64,000 nucleotides of DNA from Cupriavidus pauculus (GTDB lineage: Bacteria > Pseudomonadota > Gammaproteobacteria > Burkholderiales > Burkholderiaceae), in the NCBI RefSeq assembly GCF_003854935.1, contig NZ_CP033969.1, positions 2,356,001 to 2,420,000 on the forward strand, in the 5' to 3' direction. The notes below the pieces were generated by a model. The model was not told the DNA's origin. It worked only from the letters and a program-made list of their open reading frames with translations, and made no database searches. The position numbers and the translations under genes are program-made. The first letter of the stretch is position 1. The number at the start of each line of letters is the position of its first letter. Shown one piece after another: positions 30,215 to 39,607 of the stretch.

Positions 30215-31153
30215 ATGACCGATTCCCAAGCCAACCGTCCGCCCCGGCTGCCGCGCCGGGACGTGCATGGGGTGCTGCTGCTGGACAAGCCGCTGCGCCT
30301 GTCGTCCAACGACGCGCTGGTGCGCGCCAAGCGCCTGCTGCGCGCCAACAAGGCGGGGCACACCGGCACGCTCGATCCGCTGGCCACGGGCCTGCTGCCG
30401 CTCTGCTTTGGCGAGGCGACGAAGTTCTCGCAGGACCTGCTCGACGCCGACAAGACCTACGAAGCCCAGGTGCGCCTGGGCGCCACCACGACCACCGGCG
30501 ACGCCGAGGGCGAGATCGTGGCCGAGCGTCCGGTGACCTGCGACCGCGCGGCCCTGGACGCCGCCGTGGCGCGCTTTACCGGCGAGATCGAACAGGTGCC
30601 GCCGATGTACTCGGCGCTGAAGAAGGACGGCCGGCCGCTCTACGAGTACGCGCGCGCCGGCCAGACCGTCGAACGCGCCGCGCGGCGGGTGACGATCCAT
30701 GCGATCACGCTGCTCGACGTCGATCTGGCGAATTTACGATTCACGATGCGCGTGACATGCAGCAAGGGCACGTATATCCGGACGCTGGCCGAGGACATCG
30801 GCGAGGCGCTGGGCTGCGGCGCGCACTTGACGGCGCTGCGCCGGACCGGCGTGGGCGACCTGACGCTCGACGGCGCCGTGACGCTGGAGCAGATCGACGT
30901 CCAGCCCGACGAGGCCCGGCCCGCGCTGCTGGCGCCCGTGGACGCGCTGCTGCAACGCTGCCCGCCCGTGCACCTGGACGCCGCCGCGACGGCGCGCTTC
31001 CTGCAAGGCCAGCGCATCGCGCGCCGCGACCTGCCGGAGGCTGAAGTGCCCGAAGACGGCACGCTGGCGCGCGTCTATGCGGAAGGCAAGCTGCTGGGCG
31101 TGGCGCGCATGCGCGAGGGAGCCCTGCGGCCCGAACGACTGGTGAAGATCTGA
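30215..31153 (+). CDS. truB: tRNA pseudouridine-55 synthase TruB
   Basis: This 312-residue enzyme makes the universal pseudouridine 55 in tRNA. The catalytic Asp is in GHTGTLDPLATG (D54). KTYEAQVRLG and the CSKGTYIRTL block confirm the TruB family. The ATG at 30215 gives MTDSQANRPPR. An in-frame GTG at 30182 would add 11 residues of poor composition. It is the last gene of the operon and is followed by the palindromic repeat at 31171. Confidence 0.95.
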   Translation: MTDSQANRPPRLPRRDVHGVLLLDKPLRLSSNDALVRAKRLLRANKAGHTGTLDPLATGLLPLCFGEATKFSQDLLDADKTYEAQVRLGATTTTGDAEGEIVAERPVTCDRAALDAAVARFTGEIEQVPPMYSALKKDGRPLYEYARAGQTVERAARRVTIHAITLLDVDLANLRFTMRVTCSKGTYIRTLAEDIGEALGCGAHLTALRRTGVGDLTLDGAVTLEQIDVQPDEARPALLAPVDALLQRCPPVHLDAAATARFLQGQRIARRDLPEAEVPEDGTLARVYAEGKLLGVARMREGALRPERLVKI

Positions 31154-31170
31154 GTGTTCTCTCTGGGTTT

Positions 31171-31290
31171 CCCCTCTCCCGCTTGCGGGAGAGGGGCAGG
31201 GGAGAGGGCGGGCCGTTCAATTTGCGGCGTGTCGGCAATGCCACCGCTGGCCCTCACCCCCAACCCCTCTCCCGCACGGCGGGAGAGGGG
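31171..31290. repeat. paired CCCCTCTCCCGC palindromes (dispersed-repeat type)
   Basis: Two near-identical palindromes, each CCCCTCTCCCGC with its complement GCGGGAGAGGGG, lie at 31171-31196 and 31264-31290. Their loops are TT and ACG. The space between them carries further G/C-rich copies of GGGAGAGGG. Such paired elements are widely dispersed in betaproteobacterial and related genomes. It lies between two convergent genes, truB and emrB, and may also act as the transcription end for both. Confidence 0.75.
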
Positions 31291-31346
31291 AGCTACACCC
31301 CCCCGCCGTCCAAATCCCTCGCAGCTAAATCCCCCGTCTCCGGCCT

Positions 31347-32954
31347 TCAATGCGCCCCCGCCGCATCGGCACCGCCGCCGCCTTGCGCCCGCTTGGTCAG
31401 CCAGACGAACACGATCAGCACGAAGAACAGCACGCCCGAGATCCAGAAGATGTCGTTGGCGCCCAGCATCGACGCCTGTTGCGACAGGTTGCGCTCGATG
31501 ACGCCGATGGCCTGCATCTTCGACATGCCCATCTGCATCAGGTGGTCGAGCTGCGCCTGGTAGGCCGGGTTGTACGGGTTGATCTGCTCCACCAGCTGGG
31601 CGTGATGCAGCGCCGAGCGGTTTTCCCAGACCGTGGTCGAGATAGACGCGCCAATCGCGCCGAACGTGATCCGCACGAAGTTCGACAGCCCGGAAGCCGC
31701 CGGAATCTTCTCGGGCGGCTGCCCGGACAGGATGATCGACGTCAGCGGGATGAAGAACATCGCCATGGCCGCGCCCTGGATCAGGGTCGGGATCACCAGC
31801 GCGCGCGTGTCCACGCCGGTCGTGAAGCCGGCGCGCATGAAGCTGACCGCGCCGAACGTGATGAACGCCATGGTCGCCACCCAGCGCGCGTCCACCTTCG
31901 GCAGGATCCGGCCGATGATCGGCGACAGGATGATGGCGAAGATGCCCACCGGCGCCGTGACCAGCCCGGCGTCGGTCGCCGTGTAGCCGATGATGGTCTG
32001 CAGCCACAGCGGCAGGATCACGAGGTTGCCGAAGAACAGCCCGTACGCCACCGAAATGGCCACCACGCCCGCCGCGAAGTTGCGGCCCTTGAACAGGTGG
32101 ATGTCGACGATCGGGTGCTTTTCGTAGAGTTCCCAGGCCAGGAAGAACAGGAATCCCACCACGGCGATCACGGTCAGCGCCACGATCAGGCCCGAGTGGA
32201 ACCAGTCCAGTTCCTTGCCCTTGTCGAGCATCAGCTGCATCGACCCGACCCAGATCACCAGCAGCGCCAGGCCGATGCGGTCGATGGGCAGCGTGCGGGT
32301 GGGCGTCTCGCGGTCGCGGTAGATGGCCCAGGTGACATAGGCCGTCAGGATGCCGATCGGCACATTGATATAGAAGATCCACGGCCACGTCATGTTGTCC
32401 GAGATCCAGCCGCCGAGCAGCGGCCCCATGATCGGCGCCACAAGGGTGGTCATGCCCCATAGCGCCAGCGCCATCGAACTTTTGGCCGGCGGATAGCTGG
32501 CCAGCAGCAACGCCTGCGACAGCGGGATCATCGGCCCGGCCACGGCGCCCTGCAGCACGCGGGCCGCCAGCAGCGTCTCCAGGTTGGGCGCCACGCCGCA
32601 GAGCCAGGACGACACCACGAACAGCAGGATCGACAGCACGAACAGCCGCACCGCGCCAAAGCGCGTGGTCAGCCAGCCCGTGAGCGGCACCGAGATGGCG
32701 TTGGCCACCGCGAACGACGTGATGACCCAGGTGCCCTGGTTTGGTGAAACGCCGAGGTCGCCGGAGATGGCCGGGATCGATACGTTGGCGATCGACGAGT
32801 CGAGCACGTTCATGAACGTGGCCAGCGACAGCGCGATGGTGCCCAGTATCAGCTTGCCGCCCGTGAGCGGCGGATGCGCGGCGGGGCGCGCGGGGGCCGG
32901 CGACGGGGCCGGAGCCGCGCCGTCGCCCGGCGTTGCGGTGGTGGAGTTCGCCAT
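31347..32954 (-). CDS. emrB: DHA2-family drug efflux transporter (EmrB/QacA type)
   Basis: This 535-residue inner-membrane major-facilitator transporter has 14 predicted helices. The helix-one motif LDSSIANVSIPAI and the GxxxGPxxGG-type segment MGPLLGGWIS mark the EmrB subfamily. With EmrA and an outer-membrane factor encoded just upstream, it would form a three-part pump exporting hydrophobic compounds across both membranes. It is the last gene of a MarR-linked operon. The substrate cannot be read from sequence. Confidence 0.92.
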   Translation of the reverse strand: MANSTTATPGDGAAPAPSPAPARPAAHPPLTGGKLILGTIALSLATFMNVLDSSIANVSIPAISGDLGVSPNQGTWVITSFAVANAISVPLTGWLTTRFGAVRLFVLSILLFVVSSWLCGVAPNLETLLAARVLQGAVAGPMIPLSQALLLASYPPAKSSMALALWGMTTLVAPIMGPLLGGWISDNMTWPWIFYINVPIGILTAYVTWAIYRDRETPTRTLPIDRIGLALLVIWVGSMQLMLDKGKELDWFHSGLIVALTVIAVVGFLFFLAWELYEKHPIVDIHLFKGRNFAAGVVAISVAYGLFFGNLVILPLWLQTIIGYTATDAGLVTAPVGIFAIILSPIIGRILPKVDARWVATMAFITFGAVSFMRAGFTTGVDTRALVIPTLIQGAAMAMFFIPLTSIILSGQPPEKIPAASGLSNFVRITFGAIGASISTTVWENRSALHHAQLVEQINPYNPAYQAQLDHLMQMGMSKMQAIGVIERNLSQQASMLGANDIFWISGVLFFVLIVFVWLTKRAQGGGGADAAGAH

Positions 32955-32980
32955 GGGCAGTCAGCCAGTCGTGCGGGGGA

Positions 32981-34222
32981 TCAGGTATGGGCCGGCTTGG
33001 CCGCCGGGGCGCGCGCCGCGCTGGCCGGGCCCGCCATGCCGCCCGGGGCCTGCGGGCGGCCGCCGTTGTTCACCGCGATGATGCGGGCGATCAGCGCGTC
33101 GGCGTCCTGCGCCACCTTGTCGTAGACGTCGGTCTGCAGCGGCTTGGCGGCGTTGGCCGACACCAGCGAGGCGCCTTCCTCCTTGCGGACGTCGACCGTG
33201 ACGTTCATCGACAGCCCCACGCGCAGCGGATGGTCCTTCAGTTGCTGCGGATCCAGCGCGATCCGCACCGGCAGGCGCTGCACCACCTTGATCCAGTTGC
33301 CGGTGGCGTTCTGCGCCGGCAGCAGCGAGAACGCCGCGCCGGTGCCGGCCGAGAAACCGACCACATGGCCCGTGTACTTGACCTTGGAGCCGTAGACATC
33401 GGCTTCCAGTTCCACCGGCTGGCCGATCCGCATGTGCGTGATCTGCACTTCCTTGAAGTTGGCGTCCACCCAGACCTGGTCCAGCGGCACCACGGCCATC
33501 AGTGGCGTGCCGGCGGCCACGCGCTGGCCCACCTGCACCGAGCGCTTGGCGACGTAGCCGGTCACCGGGGCCGGCATGGTCGACCGCGCGAAGGCCAGGT
33601 AGGCCGAGCGCAGGTTGGCGGCGGCGCGCTGCACGTTCGGATGCTTCTCGACCGTGGTCTGGTCGGTCAGCACCTGGTTCGAGGCCAGTTGCTCCCGGGC
33701 GGCCACCAGCGCCGATTCGGCGGCCTTCAGCGCGGTCTGGGCGTGGGCGATTTCCTCGCTCGACACGGCGCCCGAGCCGGCGATGGCCTGGCGGCGGCGC
33801 AGGTCGTCGCGCGCCTTGGCCACGTCGGCATCGCGCAGCGCCACCTGGGCGGACAGCGAGCCATTGTTGACGTACAGCGTGCGCACCTCGCGCACGGCCT
33901 GCGCCAGCTGGGCCTCGGCCTGCTCCATCGCCACCTGGGTATCGGCGCGGTCGAGCTGGATCAGCGGCTGGCCGGCCGTCACCAGTTGCGTGTCGTCGGC
34001 GGCAATGGACACCACGGTGCCGCCAACCAGCGGCGTCACCTGCACCACGTTGCCGGCCACGTAGGCGTCGTCGGTGTTCTCGAAATGGCGGGCGTACAGG
34101 CCCCAGTACAGGCCATAGCCGATGCCGGCCACCACCACGGCGGCGGTCAGCGAAACAAGCAGGCGGCGGCGCTTGCCGTTGTTGTCAGCCGCGGGTGCGG
34201 CGGCTTGCGGGTTGGTGCTCAT
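32981..34222 (-). CDS. emrA: HlyD-family periplasmic adaptor (EmrA type)
   Basis: This 413-residue adaptor protein joins EmrB to the outer-membrane channel. An N-terminal anchor helix lies at about residues 20-45 (LLVSLTAAVVVAGIGYGLYW). It is followed by the HlyD signature FENTDDAYVAGNVVQVTP, a long alpha-hairpin and the barrel domain. The frame continues upstream, but MSTNPQAAA at 34222 has an AGAGAG ribosome-binding run and is the normal start. The C-terminal 25 residues are Ala-Pro rich. It lies 26 bases before emrB. Confidence 0.92.
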   Translation of the reverse strand: MSTNPQAAAPAADNNGKRRRLLVSLTAAVVVAGIGYGLYWGLYARHFENTDDAYVAGNVVQVTPLVGGTVVSIAADDTQLVTAGQPLIQLDRADTQVAMEQAEAQLAQAVREVRTLYVNNGSLSAQVALRDADVAKARDDLRRRQAIAGSGAVSSEEIAHAQTALKAAESALVAAREQLASNQVLTDQTTVEKHPNVQRAAANLRSAYLAFARSTMPAPVTGYVAKRSVQVGQRVAAGTPLMAVVPLDQVWVDANFKEVQITHMRIGQPVELEADVYGSKVKYTGHVVGFSAGTGAAFSLLPAQNATGNWIKVVQRLPVRIALDPQQLKDHPLRVGLSMNVTVDVRKEEGASLVSANAAKPLQTDVYDKVAQDADALIARIIAVNNGGRPQAPGGMAGPASAARAPAAKPAHT

Positions 34223-34284
34223 GATGGAATCTCTCTGGATCTCGTGCGGTATGTCGTCTTGTTGTCTGGTCAGGTACTGGCGGA

Positions 34285-35814
34285 TCAGCCCTGCGCGCTG
34301 GCGGGCGCGGCCGGTGCGTCCGGCTTGCCGGGGGTGCCGCCGTGGCGCTCTGCCGGGGCCTCGTAGCCGCCGCCCAGGGCCTTCATCAGGCCCATCTGCA
34401 GGTCCAGCCGGCGCGCCTGCAGGTCGGTGGCCTGCCGGCGCTGCTGCAGCACGTTGCTCTCGGCGTTCAGCACGGTGAGCTGGGTGCCCAGGCCGGCCTT
34501 GTAGCGCGTGGTGGCCAGCGCGTAGGCGTGCTCGGCCAGGTCCAGCGCCTCGCGCTGGGTCTGGATCTGCTGGTCGACGCTGCGGATGCTGGTGATCGTG
34601 TCGGCCGTCTCGCGCAGCGCATCGACCAGTGCCTGGTTGTAGCTGGCTGCGGCGATGTCGTACTGCGCGTACTTGCCGCGCAGGTTGGCGCGCAGGCGGC
34701 CGCCCGCGAAGATCGGCAGCCGCAGCGAGGGGCCAAAGCCGAACGTGCGGCTGGCGCCGGTCAGCAGGTCGGCCGTATCCAGCGACGCCAGGCCGGCAAA
34801 CGCGGTCAGCGTCAGGTCGGGCAGGAATTCCTTCTTCGCCACGGTGACGTCCTGCGACGCCGCCTCCACGCGCCAGCGGGCGGCCACGAGGTCCGGGCGC
34901 CGGCCGAGCAGGCCGATGGTCAGGTCGTCGGGCAACTGCGGCGTGGCGTTGGCCAGCAGGGTCGGCCGGGCGATCTGGCGCCCGCGGTCCGGGCCCTTGC
35001 CCAGCAGCGCGGCGATCTGGTTGCGGGCCAGCGCGATTTCCTCGTCCACGCGCTGCAGGTCGGTCTGGGCGGCGGCCACGGTGCCGCGCGCCTGCGTGGT
35101 TTCCACCTGGGTGTCCAGGCCGGCCGCCAGCCGCTGGCGCGACAGGTCGGTCAGGTCGCGGCGCTGGGCGATGGCGCGCTCGGCCACGTCGCGCTGGGCG
35201 TAGAGCGCGGCCAGCCGGTTGTAGCCGCGCGCCACCGATGTGGTCAGCATCAGCCGCGCGGCCTGGCTTTCGGCTTCCAGCGCGCGGTCTTCGGACAGCG
35301 CCGCTTCCAGCGCGTCGCGGTTCTTGCCCCAGAAGTCGAGGTCCCACGACAGGCCAAGCTGCAGCCGCGACTGGTTCTGCCACGAGCCAGCCAGCGGCGT
35401 GCCTTCGAACAGGTCGTTCTGCGAGAAGCGCTGGCGCACGATGCTGCCTTCGAAGTCCACGGCCGGGTACAGCGCGGCGCGCGCGGCGTCGGCCATCGCC
35501 CGCGACGCGGCCAGCCGCGCAAAGGCAACCTGGAGATTCGGATTGCCCTGGATGGCCTCGTCGACCAGCGCGCGCAACTGCGGATCATGGAACTGGTCGA
35601 CCCAGTCCTGCGATGGCCACTGGCCGTGGTCGTTGGTAAACGTCTGCGGCGACGCCAGCGTGGCCGGGTCCGTCACGGTCTGGGTGCTGTGGGAATCGCC
35701 CAGCGCGGCGCAGCCGGCCAGCACGGCGGCGGCCAGCAGCGTCAGGGCCAGGCCGCCTGCGCGATGCAGCGGGCCGGGCGCGGCGCGGGGGGTGTCAAGG
35801 AGAGCGGTTGTCAT
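34285..35814 (-). CDS. outer-membrane efflux lipoprotein, NodT/OprM family
   Basis: This 509-residue outer-membrane channel subunit belongs to a tripartite efflux pump. A signal peptide ends in the lipobox LAGC with the lipidated Cys at residue 35. Two outer-membrane-efflux repeats follow, with the family motif LLGKGPDRGR and LLGRRPDLVAARWRVEAA. It lies between marR and emrA on one transcript, so its partner is EmrAB rather than an RND pump. Confidence 0.93.
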   Translation of the reverse strand: MTTALLDTPRAAPGPLHRAGGLALTLLAAAVLAGCAALGDSHSTQTVTDPATLASPQTFTNDHGQWPSQDWVDQFHDPQLRALVDEAIQGNPNLQVAFARLAASRAMADAARAALYPAVDFEGSIVRQRFSQNDLFEGTPLAGSWQNQSRLQLGLSWDLDFWGKNRDALEAALSEDRALEAESQAARLMLTTSVARGYNRLAALYAQRDVAERAIAQRRDLTDLSRQRLAAGLDTQVETTQARGTVAAAQTDLQRVDEEIALARNQIAALLGKGPDRGRQIARPTLLANATPQLPDDLTIGLLGRRPDLVAARWRVEAASQDVTVAKKEFLPDLTLTAFAGLASLDTADLLTGASRTFGFGPSLRLPIFAGGRLRANLRGKYAQYDIAAASYNQALVDALRETADTITSIRSVDQQIQTQREALDLAEHAYALATTRYKAGLGTQLTVLNAESNVLQQRRQATDLQARRLDLQMGLMKALGGGYEAPAERHGGTPGKPDAPAAPASAQG

Positions 35815-35904
35815 AGGGTGTGAACTGTGGCGCGGTCGGGCGGTTTCCGGAATGGCGCTGCCGACGATTGGAATACTTGTTCGGTGTCGGGGAGGTGCCG
35901 GCGC

Positions 35905-36420
35905 CTATCCGGAATTGCGGTCGAGCAGGCAGCCGGGGTCGGCGCCGGGGCAGCCACTGTTGGCGATGACGCGCACCAGCATGTCGCGCAGCACCGCGAT
36001 CTCGGTGTGCGTGAAGCCGTCGAAATGGCGCCGCATCACGTTGCAGAACGCGGCCGGTAGCTGCTCGACCATCGCGTGGCCCTCGGCCGTGATCGACAGG
36101 TCCACCACGCGGCGGTCGTCGTCGCGGCGCGTGCGGGCGATCAGGCCGCGCTTTTCCATCCGGCTCAGCAGGCGCGTGACCGAGCCCGCATCGGTATAGA
36201 GATTGCGCGCCAGGTCGGTGACCGTGGTGGCCTCGCCCTTGGCCAGCATCATCAGGCAGATGGCCTGGGCGTGCGTCATGTCCAGGCCGCTGACTTCCTG
36301 CTCCACGCCAAGCGACAGCATGTTCTTGGCGCGCCCGAGCAGGTAGCCGATGCTCTTGCCGATTTCGTAGTCGGCCGGATCGAACAGGTCTTCGGAAGGT
36401 TGGGGTGCTGTGGACGTCAT
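35905..36420 (-). CDS. MarR-family transcription regulator of the efflux operon
   Basis: This 171-residue dimeric winged-helix regulator has the core HTH segment TVTDLARNLYTDAGSVTRLL followed by the wing RTRRDDDRRVVDLSIT, diagnostic of MarR. It is the first gene of marR-outer membrane factor-emrA-emrB, 90 bases before the channel gene. By analogy with EmrR/MprA it should repress its own operon until a phenolic or hydrophobic ligand binds. A cysteine-bearing C-terminal tail (GCPGADPGC) might give redox sensitivity, but that is speculation. Confidence 0.92.
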   Translation of the reverse strand: MTSTAPQPSEDLFDPADYEIGKSIGYLLGRAKNMLSLGVEQEVSGLDMTHAQAICLMMLAKGEATTVTDLARNLYTDAGSVTRLLSRMEKRGLIARTRRDDDRRVVDLSITAEGHAMVEQLPAAFCNVMRRHFDGFTHTEIAVLRDMLVRVIANSGCPGADPGCLLDRNSG

Positions 36421-36438
36421 CTCTTGTCACTGCAATCT

Positions 36439-36450
36439 TTGCTTGGGCAA
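36439..36450. promoter_or_regulatory. candidate MarR operator before the efflux operon
   Basis: TTGC-TTGG-GCAA is a short palindrome 19 bases upstream of the marR start, in an A/T-rich patch (ATATAAGCAGGCAAG) that also holds a second GCAA. MarR proteins often bind TTGC-N-GCAA-like palindromes near their own promoter. No full promoter could be fixed with confidence. Confidence 0.35.
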
Positions 36451-36560
36451 ATATAAGCAGGCAAGAAGTGATGCACAAGGTCCGAAACTGGTTATTGCGT
36501 AAACCGCAATGAGATTCCTCGACTATGCTGAACAGCGACAGAGTGTTCTGCGCTGCAACA

Positions 36561-36569
36561 TGCTAGAAT
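36561..36569 (+). promoter_or_regulatory. extended -10 promoter of typA
   Basis: TGC-TAGAAT is an extended -10 element 46 bases before the typA ATG. No good -35 is seen, which the TG extension would compensate. Confidence 0.55.
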
Positions 36570-36614
36570 GTCGGGTTAATTTTTTCCGATAGCTCCGCCT
36601 TCAGGGGACGCCGA

Positions 36615-38435
36615 ATGACCCGCGCCATCCGTAATATCGCCATCATCGCCCACGTCGATCATGGCAAGACCACCCTGGTCGACCAACTCCTGCGCCAGGC
36701 AGGCACCTTCCGCGACAACCAGCAGATTGCTGAACGCGTGATGGACTCGAACGACCTGGAAAAGGAACGCGGGATCACGATCCTCGCGAAGAACTGTGCC
36801 GTCGAATACAACGGTACCCACATCAACATCGTCGATACCCCGGGCCACGCCGACTTTGGCGGCGAGGTGGAGCGCGTGCTGTCGATGGTCGACGGCGTGC
36901 TGCTGCTGGTGGACGCCGTGGAAGGTCCGATGCCGCAGACGCGTTTTGTGACGCGCAAGGCACTGGCGCTGGGCCTGAAGCCGATCGTCGTGATCAACAA
37001 GATCGACCGCCCGGGCGCGCGTCCGGACTGGGTGATCAACCAGACCTTCGACCTGTTCGACAAGCTGGGCGCCAATGACGAGCAGCTGGACTTCCCGGTC
37101 ATCTACGCATCGGGCCTGAACGGCTACGCCGGCCTGACCGAGGACGTGCGCGACGGCGACATGAAGCCGCTGTTCGAGACCGTGCTGGCCAAGGTGCCGG
37201 TCCGTAACGACGATCCGGACGGCCCGCTGCAGATGCAGATCATCTCGCTGGACTACTCCAGCTACGTCGGCAAGATCGGCGTGGGCCGCATCTCGCGTGG
37301 CCGTGCCAAGCCGCTGCAGGACGTGGTGGTCAAGTTCGGTCCGGAAGGCAACCCGATCAAGGGCCGTATCAACCAGGTGCTGAAGTTCAGCGGCCTGGAG
37401 CGCGAGATCGTGCCGCAGGCGGAAGCCGGCGACATCGTGCTGATCAACGGCATTGAGGAACTGGGCATCGGCTGCACCGTGTGCGCGCCGGAAGCCCCGG
37501 ACGCGCTGCCGATGCTGAAGGTGGACGAGCCGACGCTGACGATGAACTTCTGCGTCAACACGTCGCCGCTGGCCGGCCGCGAAGGCAAGTTCGTGACGAG
37601 CCGCCAGCTTCGCGAGCGCCTGGACCGCGAGCTGAAGTCGAACGTGGCGCTGCGCGTGGCCGATACCGGCGACGACACCATCTTCGAAGTCTCGGGCCGT
37701 GGCGAACTGCACCTGACCATCCTGCTGGAAAACATGCGCCGCGAGGGCTACGAGCTGGCCGTGTCGCGTCCGCGCGTGGTGTTCAAGGAAATCGACGGCG
37801 TCAAGCACGAGCCGTACGAGCTGCTGACCGTGGACGTGGAAGACGGCCACCAGGGTTCGGTGATGGAAGAGCTGGGCCGCCGCAAGGGCGAACTGCTGGA
37901 CATGGCATCGGACGGCAAGGGTCGCACCCGCCTGGAGTACCGCATTCCGGCGCGTGGCCTGATCGGCTTCCAGGGCGAATTCCTGACGCTGACGCGCGGC
38001 ACGGGCCTGATCAGCCACATCTTCGACGACTACGCGCCGGTGCGCGAAGGCGGCCTGGGCGAGCGCCACAACGGCGTGCTGATCTCGCAGGACGACGGCG
38101 ATGCCGTGGCCTACGCGCTGTGGAAGCTGCAGGACCGCGGCCGCATGTTCGTGAAGCCGGGCGACGCGCTGTACGAGGGCATGATCATCGGCATCCACAG
38201 CCGCGACAACGACCTCGTCGTGAACCCGATCAAGGGCAAGCAGCTTACCAACGTGCGCGCGTCGGGTACCGACGAAGCCGTGCGCCTGGTGCCGCCGATC
38301 CAGATGTCGCTCGAATACGCGGTGGAATTCATCGCCGATGACGAACTGGTGGAAATCACGCCGAAGAGCATCCGCCTGCGCAAGCGCCACCTGAAGGAGC
38401 ACGAGCGCAAGCGTGCGTCGCGCGAATCGGTGTAA
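36615..38435 (+). CDS. typA: ribosome-associated GTPase TypA/BipA
   Basis: This 606-residue translational GTPase is involved in 50S assembly and stress adaptation. G1 is AHVDHGKTT near residue 14, followed by the switch I RGITI, the G3 [11 protein letters not shown] and the G4 [10 protein letters not shown]. The EF-G-like domains III and V and the BipA C-terminal domain ([17 protein letters not shown]) complete it. The length matches E. coli BipA (607). Confidence 0.97.
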   Translation: MTRAIRNIAIIAHVDHGKTTLVDQLLRQAGTFRDNQQIAERVMDSNDLEKERGITILAKNCAVEYNGTHINIVDTPGHADFGGEVERVLSMVDGVLLLVDAVEGPMPQTRFVTRKALALGLKPIVVINKIDRPGARPDWVINQTFDLFDKLGANDEQLDFPVIYASGLNGYAGLTEDVRDGDMKPLFETVLAKVPVRNDDPDGPLQMQIISLDYSSYVGKIGVGRISRGRAKPLQDVVVKFGPEGNPIKGRINQVLKFSGLEREIVPQAEAGDIVLINGIEELGIGCTVCAPEAPDALPMLKVDEPTLTMNFCVNTSPLAGREGKFVTSRQLRERLDRELKSNVALRVADTGDDTIFEVSGRGELHLTILLENMRREGYELAVSRPRVVFKEIDGVKHEPYELLTVDVEDGHQGSVMEELGRRKGELLDMASDGKGRTRLEYRIPARGLIGFQGEFLTLTRGTGLISHIFDDYAPVREGGLGERHNGVLISQDDGDAVAYALWKLQDRGRMFVKPGDALYEGMIIGIHSRDNDLVVNPIKGKQLTNVRASGTDEAVRLVPPIQMSLEYAVEFIADDELVEITPKSIRLRKRHLKEHERKRASRESV

Positions 38436-38460
38436 TCGCCGCATCGCCGAATCGCCAAAG

Positions 38461-38489
38461 AACCGCGCCCTGGGTGGCGCGGTTTTTTT
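38461..38489. terminator. terminator shared by typA and the convergent desaturase-like gene
   Basis: AACCGCGCC (38461-38469) pairs with GGCGCGGTT (38476-38484), followed by a T-run. The TAA stop of the minus-strand gene begins inside this T-run at 38488-38490. Read leftward, the same hairpin is followed by TTCTTT, so it can serve both genes. Confidence 0.8.
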
Positions 38490-39396
38490 ATTCCGCCGCC
38501 ACTTCGCGTGGCGCGGCGCTGCCGGCTGTCCGGCACCGCGGGCTGCGCCACTCGGGCGGTTTCCAGAGATAGCGGAGATCGCGGTCGCGCCACACATCGG
38601 CAAGCATCTCGCGCCACTCTTGGAAGGTCAGCGTCAGCGGGTTGTGCGTGCGGATCTGGCCCGTGATGCCGTACTCGGGCGCCGCCTGCTCGGGCACGAA
38701 GGTGCCGAACAGCCGGTCCCAGACCGTCAGCACGCCGGCGTAGTTGCGGTCGATGTACTGCGGATTCTTCGCATGGTGTACCCGGTGGACGCTAGGCGTG
38801 TTGACCAGCCGCTCGACGCGCGGCCAGCGCTGCCCGAGCCGCGTGTGGACGAAGAACTGGAACGCGAGGTTCAGCCCGACGGCCAGGATCACCCAATCTG
38901 GCGAAAATCCGATCCAAGCCAGCGGAATCCAGAACAGCCACATGCCTGACAGCGGATAGGTCAGGCTCTGCCGGAACGCGGTCGAGAAATTCATCCCTTC
39001 CGACGAGTGATGCGCCACGTGCGACGCCCACATCCATCGCACGCGATGGCTGGCGCGGTGGAACCAGTAGTACAGAAAGTCCTGCAGCAGCAACAGCAGC
39101 GCGAACGACCACCACGTCTCCGGCACGGCGCGCAGCCCGTGGGCGTAGCACCACGTGTAGACCGTGCGGATCATCAGCCAGAGGAAGAACGCGTCCGACG
39201 CCTGGTGCATCAGCGCGAGCGTGGCGTTGGACAGTGTGTCGCGCCAGCTATAGACGGACGGGTCGCGCCGGCGCCAGTACCAGGCCTCCCAGCCGATGGT
39301 CAGCAGGAACACGGGCGCGAAAGCCAGCAGGATCAGGCCGGGGTCGAATCCGGCGGCATCGGTGGCGGGGGCGGGCGGGGGCGCGGCGGGCGTCAT
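38488..39396 (-). CDS. sterol desaturase / fatty acid hydroxylase family membrane protein
   Basis: This 302-residue integral membrane di-iron enzyme has the three His clusters of the family at HRASH (113-117), HVAHH (126-130) and HRVHH (204-208). Four or five hydrophobic segments surround them. Family members hydroxylate or desaturate lipids such as sterols, carotenoids or fatty acids, and the substrate here is unknown. I started at MTPAAPPPA (39396); the frame is open further upstream. It is convergent with typA. Confidence 0.88.
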   Translation of the reverse strand: MTPAAPPPAPATDAAGFDPGLILLAFAPVFLLTIGWEAWYWRRRDPSVYSWRDTLSNATLALMHQASDAFFLWLMIRTVYTWCYAHGLRAVPETWWSFALLLLLQDFLYYWFHRASHRVRWMWASHVAHHSSEGMNFSTAFRQSLTYPLSGMWLFWIPLAWIGFSPDWVILAVGLNLAFQFFVHTRLGQRWPRVERLVNTPSVHRVHHAKNPQYIDRNYAGVLTVWDRLFGTFVPEQAAPEYGITGQIRTHNPLTLTFQEWREMLADVWRDRDLRYLWKPPEWRSPRCRTAGSAAPREVAAE

Positions 39397-39558
39397 GGCG
39401 CCAGTGTGCACATTTCCAGCCGATTCGCACTGAGGATTTCCTCCATACGGCGCCATGTGGCGCCGGCGTAACGCCGCGCCAAACCATCACGAAAACGCAC
39501 GACAGACCATCACGGCAAGTGCATCAAGTCCGCGGCGGCGATGCCGTTCTTTGGGGCG

Positions 39559-39584
39559 ACGGCCATGGAGGAGTGGCCGTTTTT
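39559..39584 (+). terminator. terminator-like hairpin in the leader of the chemoreceptor gene
   Basis: ACGGCCA (39559-39565) pairs with TGGCCGT (39574-39580), followed by TTTT, 24 bases before the downstream ATG. The gene to the left is on the other strand, so there is no upstream rightward gene for it to terminate. It is either an attenuator or insulation against distant readthrough. The rest of 39397-39607 shows no gene or clear promoter. Confidence 0.5.
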
Positions 39585-39607
39585 CACGTCACGGAGAGAC
39601 TGCCCCC

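Noticed and set aside
26374-30453. A 1,359-codon minus-strand open frame opposite nusA-infB-rbfA-truB
   Set aside because: It covers four conserved plus-strand genes. Its repetitive composition comes from the charged extension of IF-2.
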